A DNA stretch of 64,000 bases. Source: Rhodovulum tesquicola (lineage in GTDB: Bacteria > Pseudomonadota > Alphaproteobacteria > Rhodobacterales > Rhodobacteraceae). Positions 39,361 through 49,598 of the stretch are shown here, in pieces. How positions within the stretch are numbered: position 1 is the first letter of the stretch; each line of letters starts with the position of its first letter. The position numbers were made by a program, and so were the translations under genes. Where the stretch lies: NCBI RefSeq assembly GCF_024128855.1, contig NZ_JAMYDV010000008.1:62001-126000 (forward strand), in the 5' to 3' direction. The notes under the pieces are model-generated. The model was not told the DNA's origin. It did no database searches and was given only the letters and a program-made list of their open reading frames with translations.

Positions 39361-39939
39361 ATGAGACCATCCAAGTCACGTTCGCGCTCCAAGTCGAACC
39401 GTCAGCGCTCGATGGGCAATATCGTCAACCGGGTCTTCGACAGTTCCGGGCCCGAGGGCAAGGTCCGCGGCACACCGCAGCAGATCATCGAGAAATACAA
39501 CCAGCTTGCCCGCGATGCGCAGCTCTCGAATGACCGCGTGGCGGCCGAGAACTTCCAGCAGCATGCCGAGTATTACACAAGGCTTCTGGGCGAGGCGATG
39601 CGCGAGCAGGACGCCCGCCGCGAGCAGCACGAGGCCCAGCAGGGCCGCGAGCGTGGCCGCGACGATCGCGCCGACGACCGCCCCGAGGGCGAGCAGCAGC
39701 CCCGCCGCGACGGCACGGCCGACGAGACGGGCCAGCGCATGGCCGAGGTGATCGACCTCGACGACACCGATGGCGAAAGCACCCTTGTCGAGACCCCCGA
39801 GGAACGCCCCGCCGACGCCTTCGGGGCGACCGAGGAACGTCCGGCAGAGAAACCGCGCCGCGCCCGCCGTCCCCGGGCACCCAAGCCCCGCGAGGAAGGC
39901 GACAGCCCGGACCAGGCGCAGGCGCCCGCGGCCGAATAG
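39361..39939 (+). CDS. DUF4167 domain protein
   Basis: 192 aa, very basic N-terminus (MRPSKSRSRSKSNRQRSMGN), then the conserved block VFDSSGPEGKVRGTPQQI and LARDAQLSNDRVAAENFQQH of DUF4167, found across alphaproteobacteria. The rest is a disordered, charged, Glu/Arg/Pro-rich tail. Basic, low-complexity ends suggest nucleic acid binding, by inference. Convergent with rsmA, 4 bp apart. Confidence 0.88.
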   Translation: MRPSKSRSRSKSNRQRSMGNIVNRVFDSSGPEGKVRGTPQQIIEKYNQLARDAQLSNDRVAAENFQQHAEYYTRLLGEAMREQDARREQHEAQQGRERGRDDRADDRPEGEQQPRRDGTADETGQRMAEVIDLDDTDGESTLVETPEERPADAFGATEERPAEKPRRARRPRAPKPREEGDSPDQAQAPAAE

Positions 39940-39943
39940 GCCG

Positions 39944-40783
39944 CTAGCCCGCCAGCGCCCGGGCCAGCGCGCAGAACCCCTCGATCGGAACCTGTTCGGC
40001 CCGCTCGGTGGGCGCGATGCCGACCGCGCGCAGCCGGTCCTCGATATCGGGCGCCAGCCCCTTCAGGCTGGCCCGCAGCATCTTGCGCCGCTGGTTGAAG
40101 GCGGCCGCCACCACCCGCTCCAGCACGGCCGGATCGGCCGGAAAGCGCGGCGCGGGCAGGGCGGTCAGATGCACCACCGCCGAGTCCACCTTGGGCGCGG
40201 GCGTGAACGCCTCGGGCGGCAGGCGCATGACGATCCGCGCCTCGCAACGCCACTGCGCCAGGATCGCAAGCCGCCCATAGGCCTTGCCCCCCGGCTGCGC
40301 GGTGATCCGCTCGGCCACCTCGCGCTGGAACATCAGCGTCAGGCTCTGCCAGAAGGGTGGCCAGTCGGGCGGGGTCAGCCAGCGCACCAGCAATTCGGTG
40401 CCCACGTTATAGGGCAGGTTGGCCACCACCTTGACCGGCGGGCGCAGATGCGCCAGCGGGTCGATCTCCAGCGCATCGGCATTCAGCACCGTCAGCCGCC
40501 CCGGCCAGGCCGCCGCGATCTCGGCCAGCGCGGGCAGGCAGCGCGCGTCCTTCTCGACCGCCAGCACATGCCGCGCCCCCTCGGCCAGCAGCCCCCGCGT
40601 CAGCCCGCCGGGTCCGGGGCCGATCTCCAGCACATCCGCGCCCGACAGATCGCCCGCCGCCCGCGCGATCTTGGCGGTCAGGTTCAGATCCAGCAGGAAA
40701 TTCTGTCCCAGTGCCTTCTTCGCCGACAGCCCATGCGCCGCGATCACCGCGCGCAGGGGCGGCAGCCCGTCAATGGCGCTCAT
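39944..40783 (-). CDS. rsmA: 16S rRNA dimethyladenosine transferase RsmA (KsgA)
   Basis: 279 aa. Motifs: [11 protein letters not shown] at the N-terminus, [12 protein letters not shown] for SAM, and [11 protein letters not shown] as the catalytic NLPY. Dimethylates A1518 and A1519 of 16S rRNA in late 30S assembly. Last gene of the lpt-surA-pdxA series, a conserved arrangement, here separated from pdxA by one membrane protein gene. Confidence 0.97.
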   Translation of the reverse strand: MSAIDGLPPLRAVIAAHGLSAKKALGQNFLLDLNLTAKIARAAGDLSGADVLEIGPGPGGLTRGLLAEGARHVLAVEKDARCLPALAEIAAAWPGRLTVLNADALEIDPLAHLRPPVKVVANLPYNVGTELLVRWLTPPDWPPFWQSLTLMFQREVAERITAQPGGKAYGRLAILAQWRCEARIVMRLPPEAFTPAPKVDSAVVHLTALPAPRFPADPAVLERVVAAAFNQRRKMLRASLKGLAPDIEDRLRAVGIAPTERAEQVPIEGFCALARALAG

Positions 40784-40793
40784 CGCGTCCCCC

Positions 40794-41300
40794 TCAGGCC
40801 ATCAGCCATTCCGCCAGCCGCAGCGCCGCGCCCCAGGCGAAGGGCACCCCCGCCACGCCGATGCCCGCGGCGATCGCCGCGCCCCGGCCCGACAGCCGCC
40901 GCTCCTCGACCAGCCCGGCCAGCACCCAGATCGCGACCGGCCCCAGCAGAACGGCGCCCGTCACCGCCCCGGGCATCACGCCCAGCGTGGCCACCGACAT
41001 CAGCACATGCCCCGCCGCGCTCATCAGCAGGGCCCCGGCCAGGATCGCCAGCGCCCAGCCATGCGCGCCCGCAAAGCGCGGCTTGCCCAGGATCACGACG
41101 CCCGCCGCCACCAACGTCATCAGGATCGCCGCCACCGCATATTGCGCCGGTCCCGGCCAGGCGAAATCCGGCCGCTGCGCCATCAGCCAGCCCGGCAGAT
41201 ACAGCGCCGTCTCCGCGTTCTGAAGCAGGACCGCCACGAACAGCATCGTGGCCCGCAGCGAAAGTTCCACGCGTTTCACGGCAAGTCCGGCCCATCCCAT
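40794..41300 (-). CDS. HXXEE-like multi-pass membrane protein
   Basis: 168 aa with about five membrane segments; [19 protein letters not shown] resembles the second half of HXXEE-domain proteins, and [15 protein letters not shown] stands where H-x-x-EE is expected, with the histidine replaced. Start ATG 41300 is weakly supported; a TTG at 41342 just after the pdxA stop would add 14 residues. It lies between pdxA and rsmA, an uncommon insertion in that operon. Function unknown. Confidence 0.55.
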   Translation of the reverse strand: MGWAGLAVKRVELSLRATMLFVAVLLQNAETALYLPGWLMAQRPDFAWPGPAQYAVAAILMTLVAAGVVILGKPRFAGAHGWALAILAGALLMSAAGHVLMSVATLGVMPGAVTGAVLLGPVAIWVLAGLVEERRLSGRGAAIAAGIGVAGVPFAWGAALRLAEWLMA

Positions 41301-41342
41301 GCGCTTCACTGCGGAAATACCGCCCCCTAGCGGCCGATACAA

Positions 41343-42326
41343 TCACCGCGAGCATGCGGCACGCGCCCGCGCCATCCGGCTGGCCATCTCCAGTGCCGCG
41401 ATCAGGCTGGAGGGATCGGCCCGGCCCTGGCCCGCGATGTCGAAGGCCGTGCCGTGATCGGGCGAGGTGCGGATGAAGGGCAGGCCCAGCGTGACATTCA
41501 CCCCGCCCGCGAAATCCAGCGTCTTGATCGGGATCAGCGCCTGGTCGTGATACATGCAGATGGCCGTGTCGTAACGCCGCCGCGCGGCCTCGTGGAACAT
41601 CGTGTCGGCGGGCAGGGGGCCGGTCAGCGCGATCCCTTCGGCGCGCAGCCGGTCCAGCACCGGGGCGATCAGGTCGATCTCGGCGCGGCCCATCGTGCCG
41701 CCTTCGCCCGCATGCGGGTTCAGCCCCGCGACCGCGAGCCGCGGCGCCTCGATCCCGAAATCGCGGATCAGCGCGGCATGGGTGATGCGGATCGTGTCCT
41801 CCAGCAGACGCGCCTCCAGCGCCGCGGGCACCTCCGACAGCGGGATGTGGATCGTCACCGGCACGACGCGCAGGGCCGCGCAGGCCAGCATCATCACCAC
41901 CCGCTTCACGCCCGCCAGATGGGCCAGGTATTCGGTATGGCCGGGATGGGCAAAGCCCGCCCCCTCCTTCAGCGCCTGCTTGCTGATCGGCGCGGTGCAG
42001 ATCGCGGCGGCATGGCCCGCCTGCACCAGCGAAACGCCCCGCGCGATGGCCTCGATAACGCAGGCCGCATTCTCGGGCGCGGGGCGGCCGGGCATGGCCG
42101 GGGCGGGGAAGGGCAGGCGCAGCACCGGCAGCGCGCGGGCCGAGACATGCAGCGCCTCCTCGGGGGCGTGGATCTCGGCATGCGGCGTTCCGTCCGGCAG
42201 ATGCGCGGGATCGCCGATCCAGAAGAAGGGCAGCCTCGCCCCCAGCGCGCGCCACGCCTTGGCGGCGATCTCGGGGCCGATGCCCGCGGGCTCGCCGCAA
42301 CTCAGCGCGATCGGCAGGTCGGTCAT
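41343..42326 (-). CDS. pdxA: 4-hydroxythreonine-4-phosphate dehydrogenase
   Basis: 327 aa. SCGEPAGIGPE at the start, the metal site HTEYLA and the late YHDQALIPIK / GLPFIRTSPDHGTA are diagnostic of PdxA, a step of pyridoxal phosphate synthesis. ATG 42326 overlaps the surA stop (ATGA). Part of the surA-pdxA-rsmA run. Confidence 0.96.
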   Translation of the reverse strand: MTDLPIALSCGEPAGIGPEIAAKAWRALGARLPFFWIGDPAHLPDGTPHAEIHAPEEALHVSARALPVLRLPFPAPAMPGRPAPENAACVIEAIARGVSLVQAGHAAAICTAPISKQALKEGAGFAHPGHTEYLAHLAGVKRVVMMLACAALRVVPVTIHIPLSEVPAALEARLLEDTIRITHAALIRDFGIEAPRLAVAGLNPHAGEGGTMGRAEIDLIAPVLDRLRAEGIALTGPLPADTMFHEAARRRYDTAICMYHDQALIPIKTLDFAGGVNVTLGLPFIRTSPDHGTAFDIAGQGRADPSSLIAALEMASRMARARAACSR

Positions 42327-43543
42327 GGCTCGCGGATGATCGCGTCGGCCTTCAACTCGGCAAGGTAGCTTTCGGCGTAACCGCCCAGCCGCTGGTTGAC
42401 CAGTTGCCGGCGCACGGCCTGGCGGTCGATCTCGCCCTCGCCCAGGTCGGGCGTGCGCGCGCACAGCATCAGCACCACCGCCATCTGCGGCGTCGAGAGG
42501 CCATAGGACACCTCGCCCTCGTCGAGCCGCGCCAGTTCCATCGCGACATTCTGCGGCACCTGCGCCACCGGCAGCACCTCGCGTTGCAGGCGGTCCTCGG
42601 GCAGTCCCCTGGCGACACCGAAAAGATCGTCGCAGGTATCGACCTGCGCGCGCACCCGCATCGCATCGGCCAGCGTGCCGCCGGGGATCAGGAAACGCGC
42701 ATATTCCACCGACACCGCCTCGGGCGTGGCCGCGCCCCCCTCGCGCAGCGCGCGCAACTGGAACAGCGCGATCGCGTTATCCAGTTCGATCGGTTCCGAC
42801 ACCTGGCCCGGCCGCAGCGTCAGGACCTGACCGGCCAGCGCGGGCGGCAGGTTGCCCAGCGGCAGCCAGCCCATCCGCCCGCCTTCCCCGCGCGAGCGCG
42901 ACACCGAATATTGCCGCGCGGCGGCGGCGAAATCGGCCTCGTTGCGGATCGAGGCGCGCAACTCGCGCACCAGCCGCTCGGCCTCGGCGCGGAATTCCGG
43001 CGTGTCGGCGCGCAGCACGATCTCCGACAGCAGCACCTGCGCGCCGGCCGCCGCCGCCCGCGGCGAGGTGATCGCCAGCGCCCGGTCGATCTCGGCCTCG
43101 GTGACCTGCGCGCGCGGTCCGAAACGGGTGCGCACCACCTCGCGCCAGGCGATCCCGGACTCGACGAAATCGCGGAAGGTCTCGGCCTCGACCCCGCCCT
43201 GCGCGATGGCGGCGATGAACTGCTCGGCGTCCAGGTTGGCGCGCGAAGCGAATTCCTCCATGCCCGCCTGAAGCTGCTCGGGGCTGACGCTCACGCCCAG
43301 CCTCTTGGCCTCGGCCATGCGCAGTCGGTCGTCGATCAACCCGTCCATGGAGACCTTCTCGATCTGCGGCGGGTTGCCCAGGAGCCGCAGGAAGCGGATG
43401 CGCTGCTCGACCTCGAAATTGGTGATCGCCCGGTCATTGACGATCATCCGGGGCGCGAAGGACCCGCCCTGCTGCGCGGAGGCGATCCCGGCGCCCATCA
43501 GCGCCAGCGCGGCCGCAACCGCCAGGCCCATCCGTCGGATCAT
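42323..43543 (-). CDS. surA: Periplasmic peptidyl-prolyl isomerase SurA
   Basis: 406 aa with a signal peptide (cleavage after about ASA-QQ), a helical chaperone domain (about 30-165) and one clear parvulin domain (QVLLSEIVLRAD ... YSVSRSRGEGGRMGWLPLGNLP). Enterobacterial SurA has two parvulin domains; here a single good one, as in other alphaproteobacteria. Guides outer-membrane proteins, LptD included, whose gene is just upstream. GGAGGGACGG precedes ATG 43543. Confidence 0.9.
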   Translation of the reverse strand: MIRRMGLAVAAALALMGAGIASAQQGGSFAPRMIVNDRAITNFEVEQRIRFLRLLGNPPQIEKVSMDGLIDDRLRMAEAKRLGVSVSPEQLQAGMEEFASRANLDAEQFIAAIAQGGVEAETFRDFVESGIAWREVVRTRFGPRAQVTEAEIDRALAITSPRAAAAGAQVLLSEIVLRADTPEFRAEAERLVRELRASIRNEADFAAAARQYSVSRSRGEGGRMGWLPLGNLPPALAGQVLTLRPGQVSEPIELDNAIALFQLRALREGGAATPEAVSVEYARFLIPGGTLADAMRVRAQVDTCDDLFGVARGLPEDRLQREVLPVAQVPQNVAMELARLDEGEVSYGLSTPQMAVVLMLCARTPDLGEGEIDRQAVRRQLVNQRLGGYAESYLAELKADAIIREP

Positions 43544-43569
43544 TCCGTCCCTCCGTCTTCTTCCTGCTC

Positions 43570-45771
43570 TCAGAACCTTGCACAACGCCGCGCAAGGCCC
43601 GCCCCGTCTGCGCGCGCGCCAAACCCTGCCAGCGACACGGTGAAGCCGAAATCCGTGCTCGGCTCCACACTAGTCGACGAGGTGAACCGACGCGAGAGGG
43701 AAAGATCGACCGTCACGCATTCGTTGCGGTATTCCAGACCGATACCGGCCCTTGCGGCGCGGTCGGCGACGAAATCGTAGCGCCAGTCGGTCTTGCCGAT
43801 CCAGTTGTCGCGGAACCGGTAGGCGGCATCCATCACCCATTCCGACCGGTCGTCCGGGCGGTTCTCGGCCGGGTTCGCCTCGGCCCATAGCAGGCTCGAC
43901 GCCAGTTCCACCCGCTCGCCATCCCAGGCCACCCGCAGGTCGTTGCGCGAAAAGTCGAACCCGTCATCGAACAGCGCGCGGTTCGACAGGCTCAGATTGC
44001 CGGGCAGGTCCAGCGTGAACGCCGCCAGCCAGTCCGACCGCATCCCGTCCAGCCCCGAGCCGGGCGCGAACTGGCCGAGGTCGTCCTCGCGCCAGATCCG
44101 CCCCACCATCAGCGCCAGCGACCAGCCCGCCGGGTCATACCGTGTCCAGCCCAGCCCCAGATTGGCCCGCAGCCCCGCCTCGCGCAGATCCTCGCCCGCA
44201 AAGCGCGTCAGCGAGAACAGGTTGGCCTCGTCGAACTCGACCAGCACGCTGTCCTCGTTGGGCACGCCGTCCCTGTCCTCGCGGCTCCAGACCAGTTGCG
44301 CGACGGGTTCCAGCACATGGGTCGCGCCGCCCGCCCCCGCCTTGACCAGCGGCCAGCGCAATTCGACCGACGCCGAGGGCGTGGTCCGGGTGCGGCTGCC
44401 CTCGAAAACCAGATCGTCCCCGATGCGGTAATGGTCGATGTCCAGCGCGCCCAGAACGCCCAGCAGCACGCCATTGCCCAGCACCCAGTCGCGCCGCCAG
44501 TCCAGCCCGGCCGAAAACCGCGCCAGATCCAGCCCGTCGCCATAGGGGTCGAAATCCGGGCCGTCCAGCGGATCGCCCGACCGGCGCTCATGGCCATGCG
44601 CCGCAAGCGTGAACCCGGCGATGCCGCCGATCACCGGCGGCGCGATCCGCCGGGTATAGCTCAGATCGCCCACCAGGAACGGGATCGTCTGGTTGCTCTC
44701 GGACTCGCGCAGCGTCTGGAAATAGATCAGGTCGGCCGTGATCAGCTCGTCGCGCCGCGCCCGGGTCAGCGCCAGCGCGCTGTCCAGCCGGTCCTTGTCG
44801 GAATAGTCGTAATCCAGCAGATAGGCGGGATCGGACACCCCCTCGATATTGAGGTCCAGCCGGAAATCGCGCGGCAGGTCGAACCCGCCCCCGGCAAACA
44901 GGTAATAGCGCGTCTCGCCCGGCCGCAGGTCATCGCGCGAGACCGCGCCCTCGGCCTCGATCTCGCCATTGCGGAAGGCGCGGCGGTAGCGCAGTTCCAG
45001 CGTGCGCGTCCGGCTGGTCGAGACATAGGGCGTGATCAGCAGGTCCTGGTGATCGCCCAGCGTCAGGAAATAGGGCAGCTTCACCCCGGTGCCCAGCTGG
45101 TCGGTCACCCGGAGCCCCGGCGTCAGGAAGCCCGAGGCACGCTCCACCGAGGGGTCGGGCACCCGCAGGCGCGGCAGGTAGAAGACCGGCACGCCCAGCA
45201 CCTCGAACCGTGCATCATCGAATTGCAGCTGGCGCTCCTGCGCGTCATGCACGACCCGTCGGGCGCGGATCTGCCATAGCGGCACCTCGGAGTCCGAACA
45301 GACCCGGCAGGTCGAGGCCACGGTCCGGTCCAGCATCGTGTAGCGCCCCGAAACGCGCTGGATATCTGCCGCCGCGATCTGCAACTGGCGGTCCAGCACC
45401 ATCCGGGCCGACCGCAGGATGCCCTCGGACAGGTCCGCCGACAATGCGGCGCTGTCGGCCACCAGCACCGTGCCCTCGCCCGTGGTCAGCAGGATCGGCC
45501 CCTCGATGCTCAGCCGGTCGCCCGCGCGGTCATAGACGATGCGCGTGGCGCGCAGCCGCGTCTGGCCATGCAGCACCTCGACATTGCCCTCGGCGACAAG
45601 CTGGCGCAATTCCCCCACGCTGACCCGGTCCGCGATCAGCATGGCGGGCAGGTCGGCGGGCGCGCTCGCGGCCGGGCGGCCGGTCTGGGCCGGTGCCGCC
45701 CCCGGCAGCAGCGCGCCCGCGGCGACCAGCGCCGCGGCCAGGGCCGCAAGGGGGGCGGGGGCGCGCCGCAT
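43570..45771 (-). CDS. lptD: LPS-assembly protein LptD
   Basis: 733 aa with a signal peptide, an N-terminal OstA/LptA-like beta-jellyroll (about 45-150) and a C-terminal beta-barrel rich in alternating aromatic strands, ending in a terminal Phe (ARRCARF). The pair in STCRVCSDS can form one of the disulfides known in LptD. Inserts lipopolysaccharide into the outer leaflet. Its ATG overlaps the lptG stop. Confidence 0.93.
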   Translation of the reverse strand: MRRAPAPLAALAAALVAAGALLPGAAPAQTGRPAASAPADLPAMLIADRVSVGELRQLVAEGNVEVLHGQTRLRATRIVYDRAGDRLSIEGPILLTTGEGTVLVADSAALSADLSEGILRSARMVLDRQLQIAAADIQRVSGRYTMLDRTVASTCRVCSDSEVPLWQIRARRVVHDAQERQLQFDDARFEVLGVPVFYLPRLRVPDPSVERASGFLTPGLRVTDQLGTGVKLPYFLTLGDHQDLLITPYVSTSRTRTLELRYRRAFRNGEIEAEGAVSRDDLRPGETRYYLFAGGGFDLPRDFRLDLNIEGVSDPAYLLDYDYSDKDRLDSALALTRARRDELITADLIYFQTLRESESNQTIPFLVGDLSYTRRIAPPVIGGIAGFTLAAHGHERRSGDPLDGPDFDPYGDGLDLARFSAGLDWRRDWVLGNGVLLGVLGALDIDHYRIGDDLVFEGSRTRTTPSASVELRWPLVKAGAGGATHVLEPVAQLVWSREDRDGVPNEDSVLVEFDEANLFSLTRFAGEDLREAGLRANLGLGWTRYDPAGWSLALMVGRIWREDDLGQFAPGSGLDGMRSDWLAAFTLDLPGNLSLSNRALFDDGFDFSRNDLRVAWDGERVELASSLLWAEANPAENRPDDRSEWVMDAAYRFRDNWIGKTDWRYDFVADRAARAGIGLEYRNECVTVDLSLSRRFTSSTSVEPSTDFGFTVSLAGFGARADGAGLARRCARF

Positions 45772-46871
45772 CAGCCATCCTCCAGGTGCAGCAGAACCCC
45801 CAGCGAGAACAGGATGCCCGCGACCGGCGGGCTCCAGGCGGCAAGGGCTATCGGGATCTGCCCGGTTTCGCCCAAGACTTGCGCGAAATTGCGCAGGAAG
45901 AAAAGCCCAAGACCCAGCCCCAGCGCCAGCATCGCCATCAGCCCGGTGCGCCCGAACCGCGTGTGCCGCATCGTGAAGCCCGCCGCCAGCAGCACCATCG
46001 CCGCCAGCAACAGCGGCCGCGCCAGTTCCATCTGCAACCAGACCCGGTGCTGCCGCGCCGAAAAGCCCGCCCGCTCCAGGCCGGCGATGAATTCGGGCAG
46101 GTCCCAGATCGCGATCGCCGACGGCCGGGCAAAGCCGTCGCGGATGCGCTGGCTGGTCAGGTCCGAGGGCAGCGACAGAAGCGGCTGCTCGATCGCGGCC
46201 AGTTCCGGATTGGGCGTGTCCGCGTCGAAACTCCAGCGCTTGGCCTCCCGCAGCTCCCAGCTTCCGACCCCCAGCACGGCCTCTGCCGCCTCGATCCGCC
46301 AGGCGGGCTGGCCGTCCTGGCCAAAGGCCAGGAAGGTCACGTCGAAGAACCGCGTGCCCTCGGGATTGGTGCGCGCCGCGCGGATCAGGATCTGGCCCTC
46401 GTCGCGGCCCTCGCGCAGCCACAGCCCCTCGGAACTGACCGACAGCACGCTGGTCTCGCCGGTCTTGTAGCGGTCGGTGACCAGCCGGTACTGCTTGGAC
46501 GTGGCCGCCACGATCGGGTTCATGATCGCCACCGCGATCCCGCCCAGCACCAGCGCGGCCAGCACCGGCGCGACCAGCGCGCGCAGCGCCGACCGGCCCG
46601 AGGCCCGCGTGATCACCAGTTCCGAGGTCCGCGCAAGCCCCAGGAACAGCGCCACCGTCGCCAGCACCACGACCAGCGGCAGGATCGTGTACAGATCCGC
46701 AGGCACCCTCAGCGCCGACAGGTGCAGCGCCTCGCCAAAGCCGATGCTGCCGATCTCGAAACGCCGGATCTGGTCGACCATGTCGAACAGCACCAGGATC
46801 GCGGCGAAGATCCCGAACAGCCCGAAGACCAGCAGCGTGAACTTGCGCGCGAAGTAGAGATGCAGCGTCAT
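45771..46871 (-). CDS. lptG: LPS export permease LptG
   Basis: 366 aa: three membrane helices at each end and a periplasmic jellyroll between (about 110-260), the YjgP/YjgQ layout. Pairs with LptF and LptB to extract lipopolysaccharide from the inner membrane. Start ATG 46871 (MTLHLYFARK) overlaps the lptF stop. The coupled order lptF-lptG-lptD is typical of alphaproteobacteria. Confidence 0.94.
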   Translation of the reverse strand: MTLHLYFARKFTLLVFGLFGIFAAILVLFDMVDQIRRFEIGSIGFGEALHLSALRVPADLYTILPLVVVLATVALFLGLARTSELVITRASGRSALRALVAPVLAALVLGGIAVAIMNPIVAATSKQYRLVTDRYKTGETSVLSVSSEGLWLREGRDEGQILIRAARTNPEGTRFFDVTFLAFGQDGQPAWRIEAAEAVLGVGSWELREAKRWSFDADTPNPELAAIEQPLLSLPSDLTSQRIRDGFARPSAIAIWDLPEFIAGLERAGFSARQHRVWLQMELARPLLLAAMVLLAAGFTMRHTRFGRTGLMAMLALGLGLGLFFLRNFAQVLGETGQIPIALAAWSPPVAGILFSLGVLLHLEDG

Positions 46872-47992
46872 GCCTGCCCCGCAATCCCCGCCGGAACCCG
46901 TCGCCGCCGCGCCGAGAAGGCGATCAGCGCCGCCCCCATCGCGGCCCCCGCCAGCGGCGGCAGATAGGTCACCGGCCACAGCGCGGCCTCGCGCCGGGCC
47001 AGATCGGCCGCCGCGTTGCCCAGAAGATTCACCCCGATCAGCAGCACGATCGCCAGCAGCACCTGACGGCCCAGCCCGAACCGGCTGAACCCGCCCAGCA
47101 GCAGCGCGCCATAGCCGATCAGCGCCCCCGCCAGCGCCAGCAGCGGCTGCGCGGTGCGCTCGTGCCCCTCGACCAGGAACACCGCCCGCGTCTCGCCCGT
47201 GGCCGCGATCATCTCGTCGCTCGGCCATAGCAGCGCGCGCGTGGGCAGGGTCTCGAGCCGGGGCGGACGCAGCCGCGCGGTGTCGATCAGCGCCCCGATA
47301 TCATAGGCGAAATCCTCGAAGCTCGCGACCGACAGCCGCCGGTCGTCGGAGCGGTAGGATTGCGCCATCCCCTCGAACATCACCAGTTTCGGCCCGGTCC
47401 CGCCCTCGACCAGCAGGGCGCGCCGCGCGATATAGGTCACCCGCGTCCCCGCGCTGCGCGCATCCGACAGGTAGATGTCGAAAAGCTCCCCCCGGTCGGA
47501 AATATCGCGGATGTAGAAGGTGATGCCCCGGGCGGGGTGCAGGAACTGGCCCGCGCTCAGGAACTGCGCCGCCACATCGCGCGAGATCTCGTCGCGCCGC
47601 TCGTCCAGCTGGGCGCGGCTTGCGGGCACCAGCACATGCGTCAGCACCGCCATCGGCAGCGCCACCGCCAGCCCGAACAGCATCACCGGCCGCGCCAGCC
47701 GCCAGGGGCTGCATCCCAGCGCCTGCATCACCACCAGTTCGCTTTCCGAGGTCATTCGGTTGATCACATAGACCGTGCCCGCAAAGGCCGCGACCGGCAG
47801 CACCAGCCGGATCACGTTGGGCAGGGTCAGCGCCGCGAATTCCAGGAAGACCAGCGCCGACTGGCCGTCGCCGATCAGTTGCTCGAACAGCGACACGCCC
47901 CGGTTCACCCAGTAAACCGAGACCAGCACAAGCGCGAAGAAGCCGAAAAGAACGGTCAGCTGCGCAAGCAGGTATCGGTCGAATCTGGGCAC
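46868..47992 (-). CDS. lptF: LPS export permease LptF
   Basis: 374 aa YjgP/YjgQ-family permease: MPRFDRYLLAQL, three N-terminal helices (LPNVIRLVLPVAAFAGT and NRMTSESELVVMQALGCS), a periplasmic domain and three C-terminal helices. The start codon is a GTG at 47992. First gene of the long operon down to rsmA. Divergent from pepA across 129 bp, where the promoters must lie, though I cannot place them with confidence. Confidence 0.94.
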   Translation of the reverse strand: MPRFDRYLLAQLTVLFGFFALVLVSVYWVNRGVSLFEQLIGDGQSALVFLEFAALTLPNVIRLVLPVAAFAGTVYVINRMTSESELVVMQALGCSPWRLARPVMLFGLAVALPMAVLTHVLVPASRAQLDERRDEISRDVAAQFLSAGQFLHPARGITFYIRDISDRGELFDIYLSDARSAGTRVTYIARRALLVEGGTGPKLVMFEGMAQSYRSDDRRLSVASFEDFAYDIGALIDTARLRPPRLETLPTRALLWPSDEMIAATGETRAVFLVEGHERTAQPLLALAGALIGYGALLLGGFSRFGLGRQVLLAIVLLIGVNLLGNAAADLARREAALWPVTYLPPLAGAAMGAALIAFSARRRRVPAGIAGQA

Positions 47993-48121
47993 ATCTTCCC
48001 CTGGGGCGGCACGGATCGGAAGGGACGTTAGACCAATCGGGCAGGGCCGGAAACTGCTATCTGGTCAAGTGCGGGGCAGGGGGCTAGGTAGGGCCGGGTA
48101 CAGGAAAACAGGGAGCCCGCC

Positions 48122-49591
48122 ATGACCACGCCCGTCGCGATCACCTTCGCCGAAACCGATCTCGAAGCCATCGCCACGGCATCGGGCCGGATCGCGGTCT
48201 TCCTGGACGCCGATGGCAAGCTCGACCCCGCCGCCCGCCGGCTCAACCGCCTGATGAAGGGCGCGCTGGAACGCTTCTTGGCGAGCGAGGCGTTTTCCAG
48301 GCTGAAACCGGCCGAGGCCGCGACGCTCGGCTGGCCCGCAGGGCTCGCCGCCGAGGCGGTGGATGTGGTGCGGCTCGACAAGCGCCCCGCGCCGGACTGC
48401 GCGCGCCGCGCGGGCGCCGCGCTGGCCAAGCGGCAGGGCGCGGCCGATGTGCTGATGCTGGCAGGGGCGCATCCGCGCGCGGCCGATATCGCCTTCGGCT
48501 TCGCGCTGCGCGCCTATGAGTTCACCGACCACAGGACCGGCGACAAGACCCTGCCCGGCAAGGTCAAGGTGATGGTCGCCAAACCGGAGGCCGTCGCCGC
48601 CGAGGCCGGTCCCATGGCCGCCCGCGCCGAGGGCGTGTTCTTCACCCGCGACCTTGTCAACGAACCCGCCAACATCCTGACCACCGACGATTTCGCCGCG
48701 CGGCTGGCCGCGATGCAGGAACTGGGGCTGGATGTCGAGATCCTCGAAGAGGACGATCTGAAAAAGCTCGGCATGCGCGCGCTGCTGGCAGTGGGGCAGG
48801 GGTCCGAAAGCCCCTCCAAGGTCGTCGTGATGCGCTGGAACGGCGGCAAGCGGGATGCCGCGCCGCTCGCGCTGATCGGCAAGGGCGTCGTGTTCGACAC
48901 CGGCGGCATCTCGATCAAGCCCGCGCAGGGCATGGAAGAAATGACCATGGACATGGGCGGCGCGGGCGTCGTGGCGGGCGTGATGCGCACGCTCGCGCTG
49001 CGCAAGGCCAAGGCCAACGTCGTGGGCCTTGTGGGTCTGGTCGAGAACATGCCCGATGGCCGCGCCCAGCGCCCCGGCGACATCGTGCGCAGCATGAAGG
49101 GCGACACGATCGAGGTCATCAACACCGATGCCGAGGGCCGCATGGTGCTGGCCGACGTGCTCTGGTATGCGCAGGACCGGTTCCAGCCCGCCGCCATGGT
49201 CGATCTGGCCACGCTGACCGGCGCCATCATCATCGGGCTGGGTCACGCGAATGCGGGCGTCTTCTCGAACGATGACGCCTTCTGCGCCGATTTCCTCAAG
49301 GCCGCCGGGGCCGAGGGCGAGGGCGCCTGGCGGATGCCGCTGGGCGAGGCCTATGACAAGCTCATCAAGTCGCAGATCGCCGACATCAAGAACAGCGGCG
49401 GGCGGTCCGCGGGCTCGATCACCGCAGCGCAGTTCCTGCACCGCTTCGTCAAGCCCGAAACCCCCTGGATCCATCTCGACATTGCCGGTGTCGCCCGCAC
49501 CCCCGAGGAAACGCCGCTGGCCCCCAAGGGGCCGACGGGCTGGGGCGTGCTGGCGCTCGACCGGCTGGTGGCCGACCGCTTCGAAGGCTAG
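48122..49591 (+). CDS. pepA: Leucyl aminopeptidase PepA (M17)
   Basis: 489 aa. Metal-binding motifs GKGVVFDTGG and the signature NTDAEGRMVLAD at about residues 334-345 show a dizinc M17 peptidase; the N-terminal half is the family's macro-like domain. Removes N-terminal residues from peptides; some members also bind DNA. GGGAG precedes the ATG. Ends in a hairpin shared with rpe. Confidence 0.95.
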   Translation: MTTPVAITFAETDLEAIATASGRIAVFLDADGKLDPAARRLNRLMKGALERFLASEAFSRLKPAEAATLGWPAGLAAEAVDVVRLDKRPAPDCARRAGAALAKRQGAADVLMLAGAHPRAADIAFGFALRAYEFTDHRTGDKTLPGKVKVMVAKPEAVAAEAGPMAARAEGVFFTRDLVNEPANILTTDDFAARLAAMQELGLDVEILEEDDLKKLGMRALLAVGQGSESPSKVVVMRWNGGKRDAAPLALIGKGVVFDTGGISIKPAQGMEEMTMDMGGAGVVAGVMRTLALRKAKANVVGLVGLVENMPDGRAQRPGDIVRSMKGDTIEVINTDAEGRMVLADVLWYAQDRFQPAAMVDLATLTGAIIIGLGHANAGVFSNDDAFCADFLKAAGAEGEGAWRMPLGEAYDKLIKSQIADIKNSGGRSAGSITAAQFLHRFVKPETPWIHLDIAGVARTPEETPLAPKGPTGWGVLALDRLVADRFEG

Positions 49592-49598
49592 GCCGGCC

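Noticed and set aside
47993-48121. Promoters between lptF and pepA
   Set aside because: TTGACC occurs but no matching -10 at proper distance; not callable.
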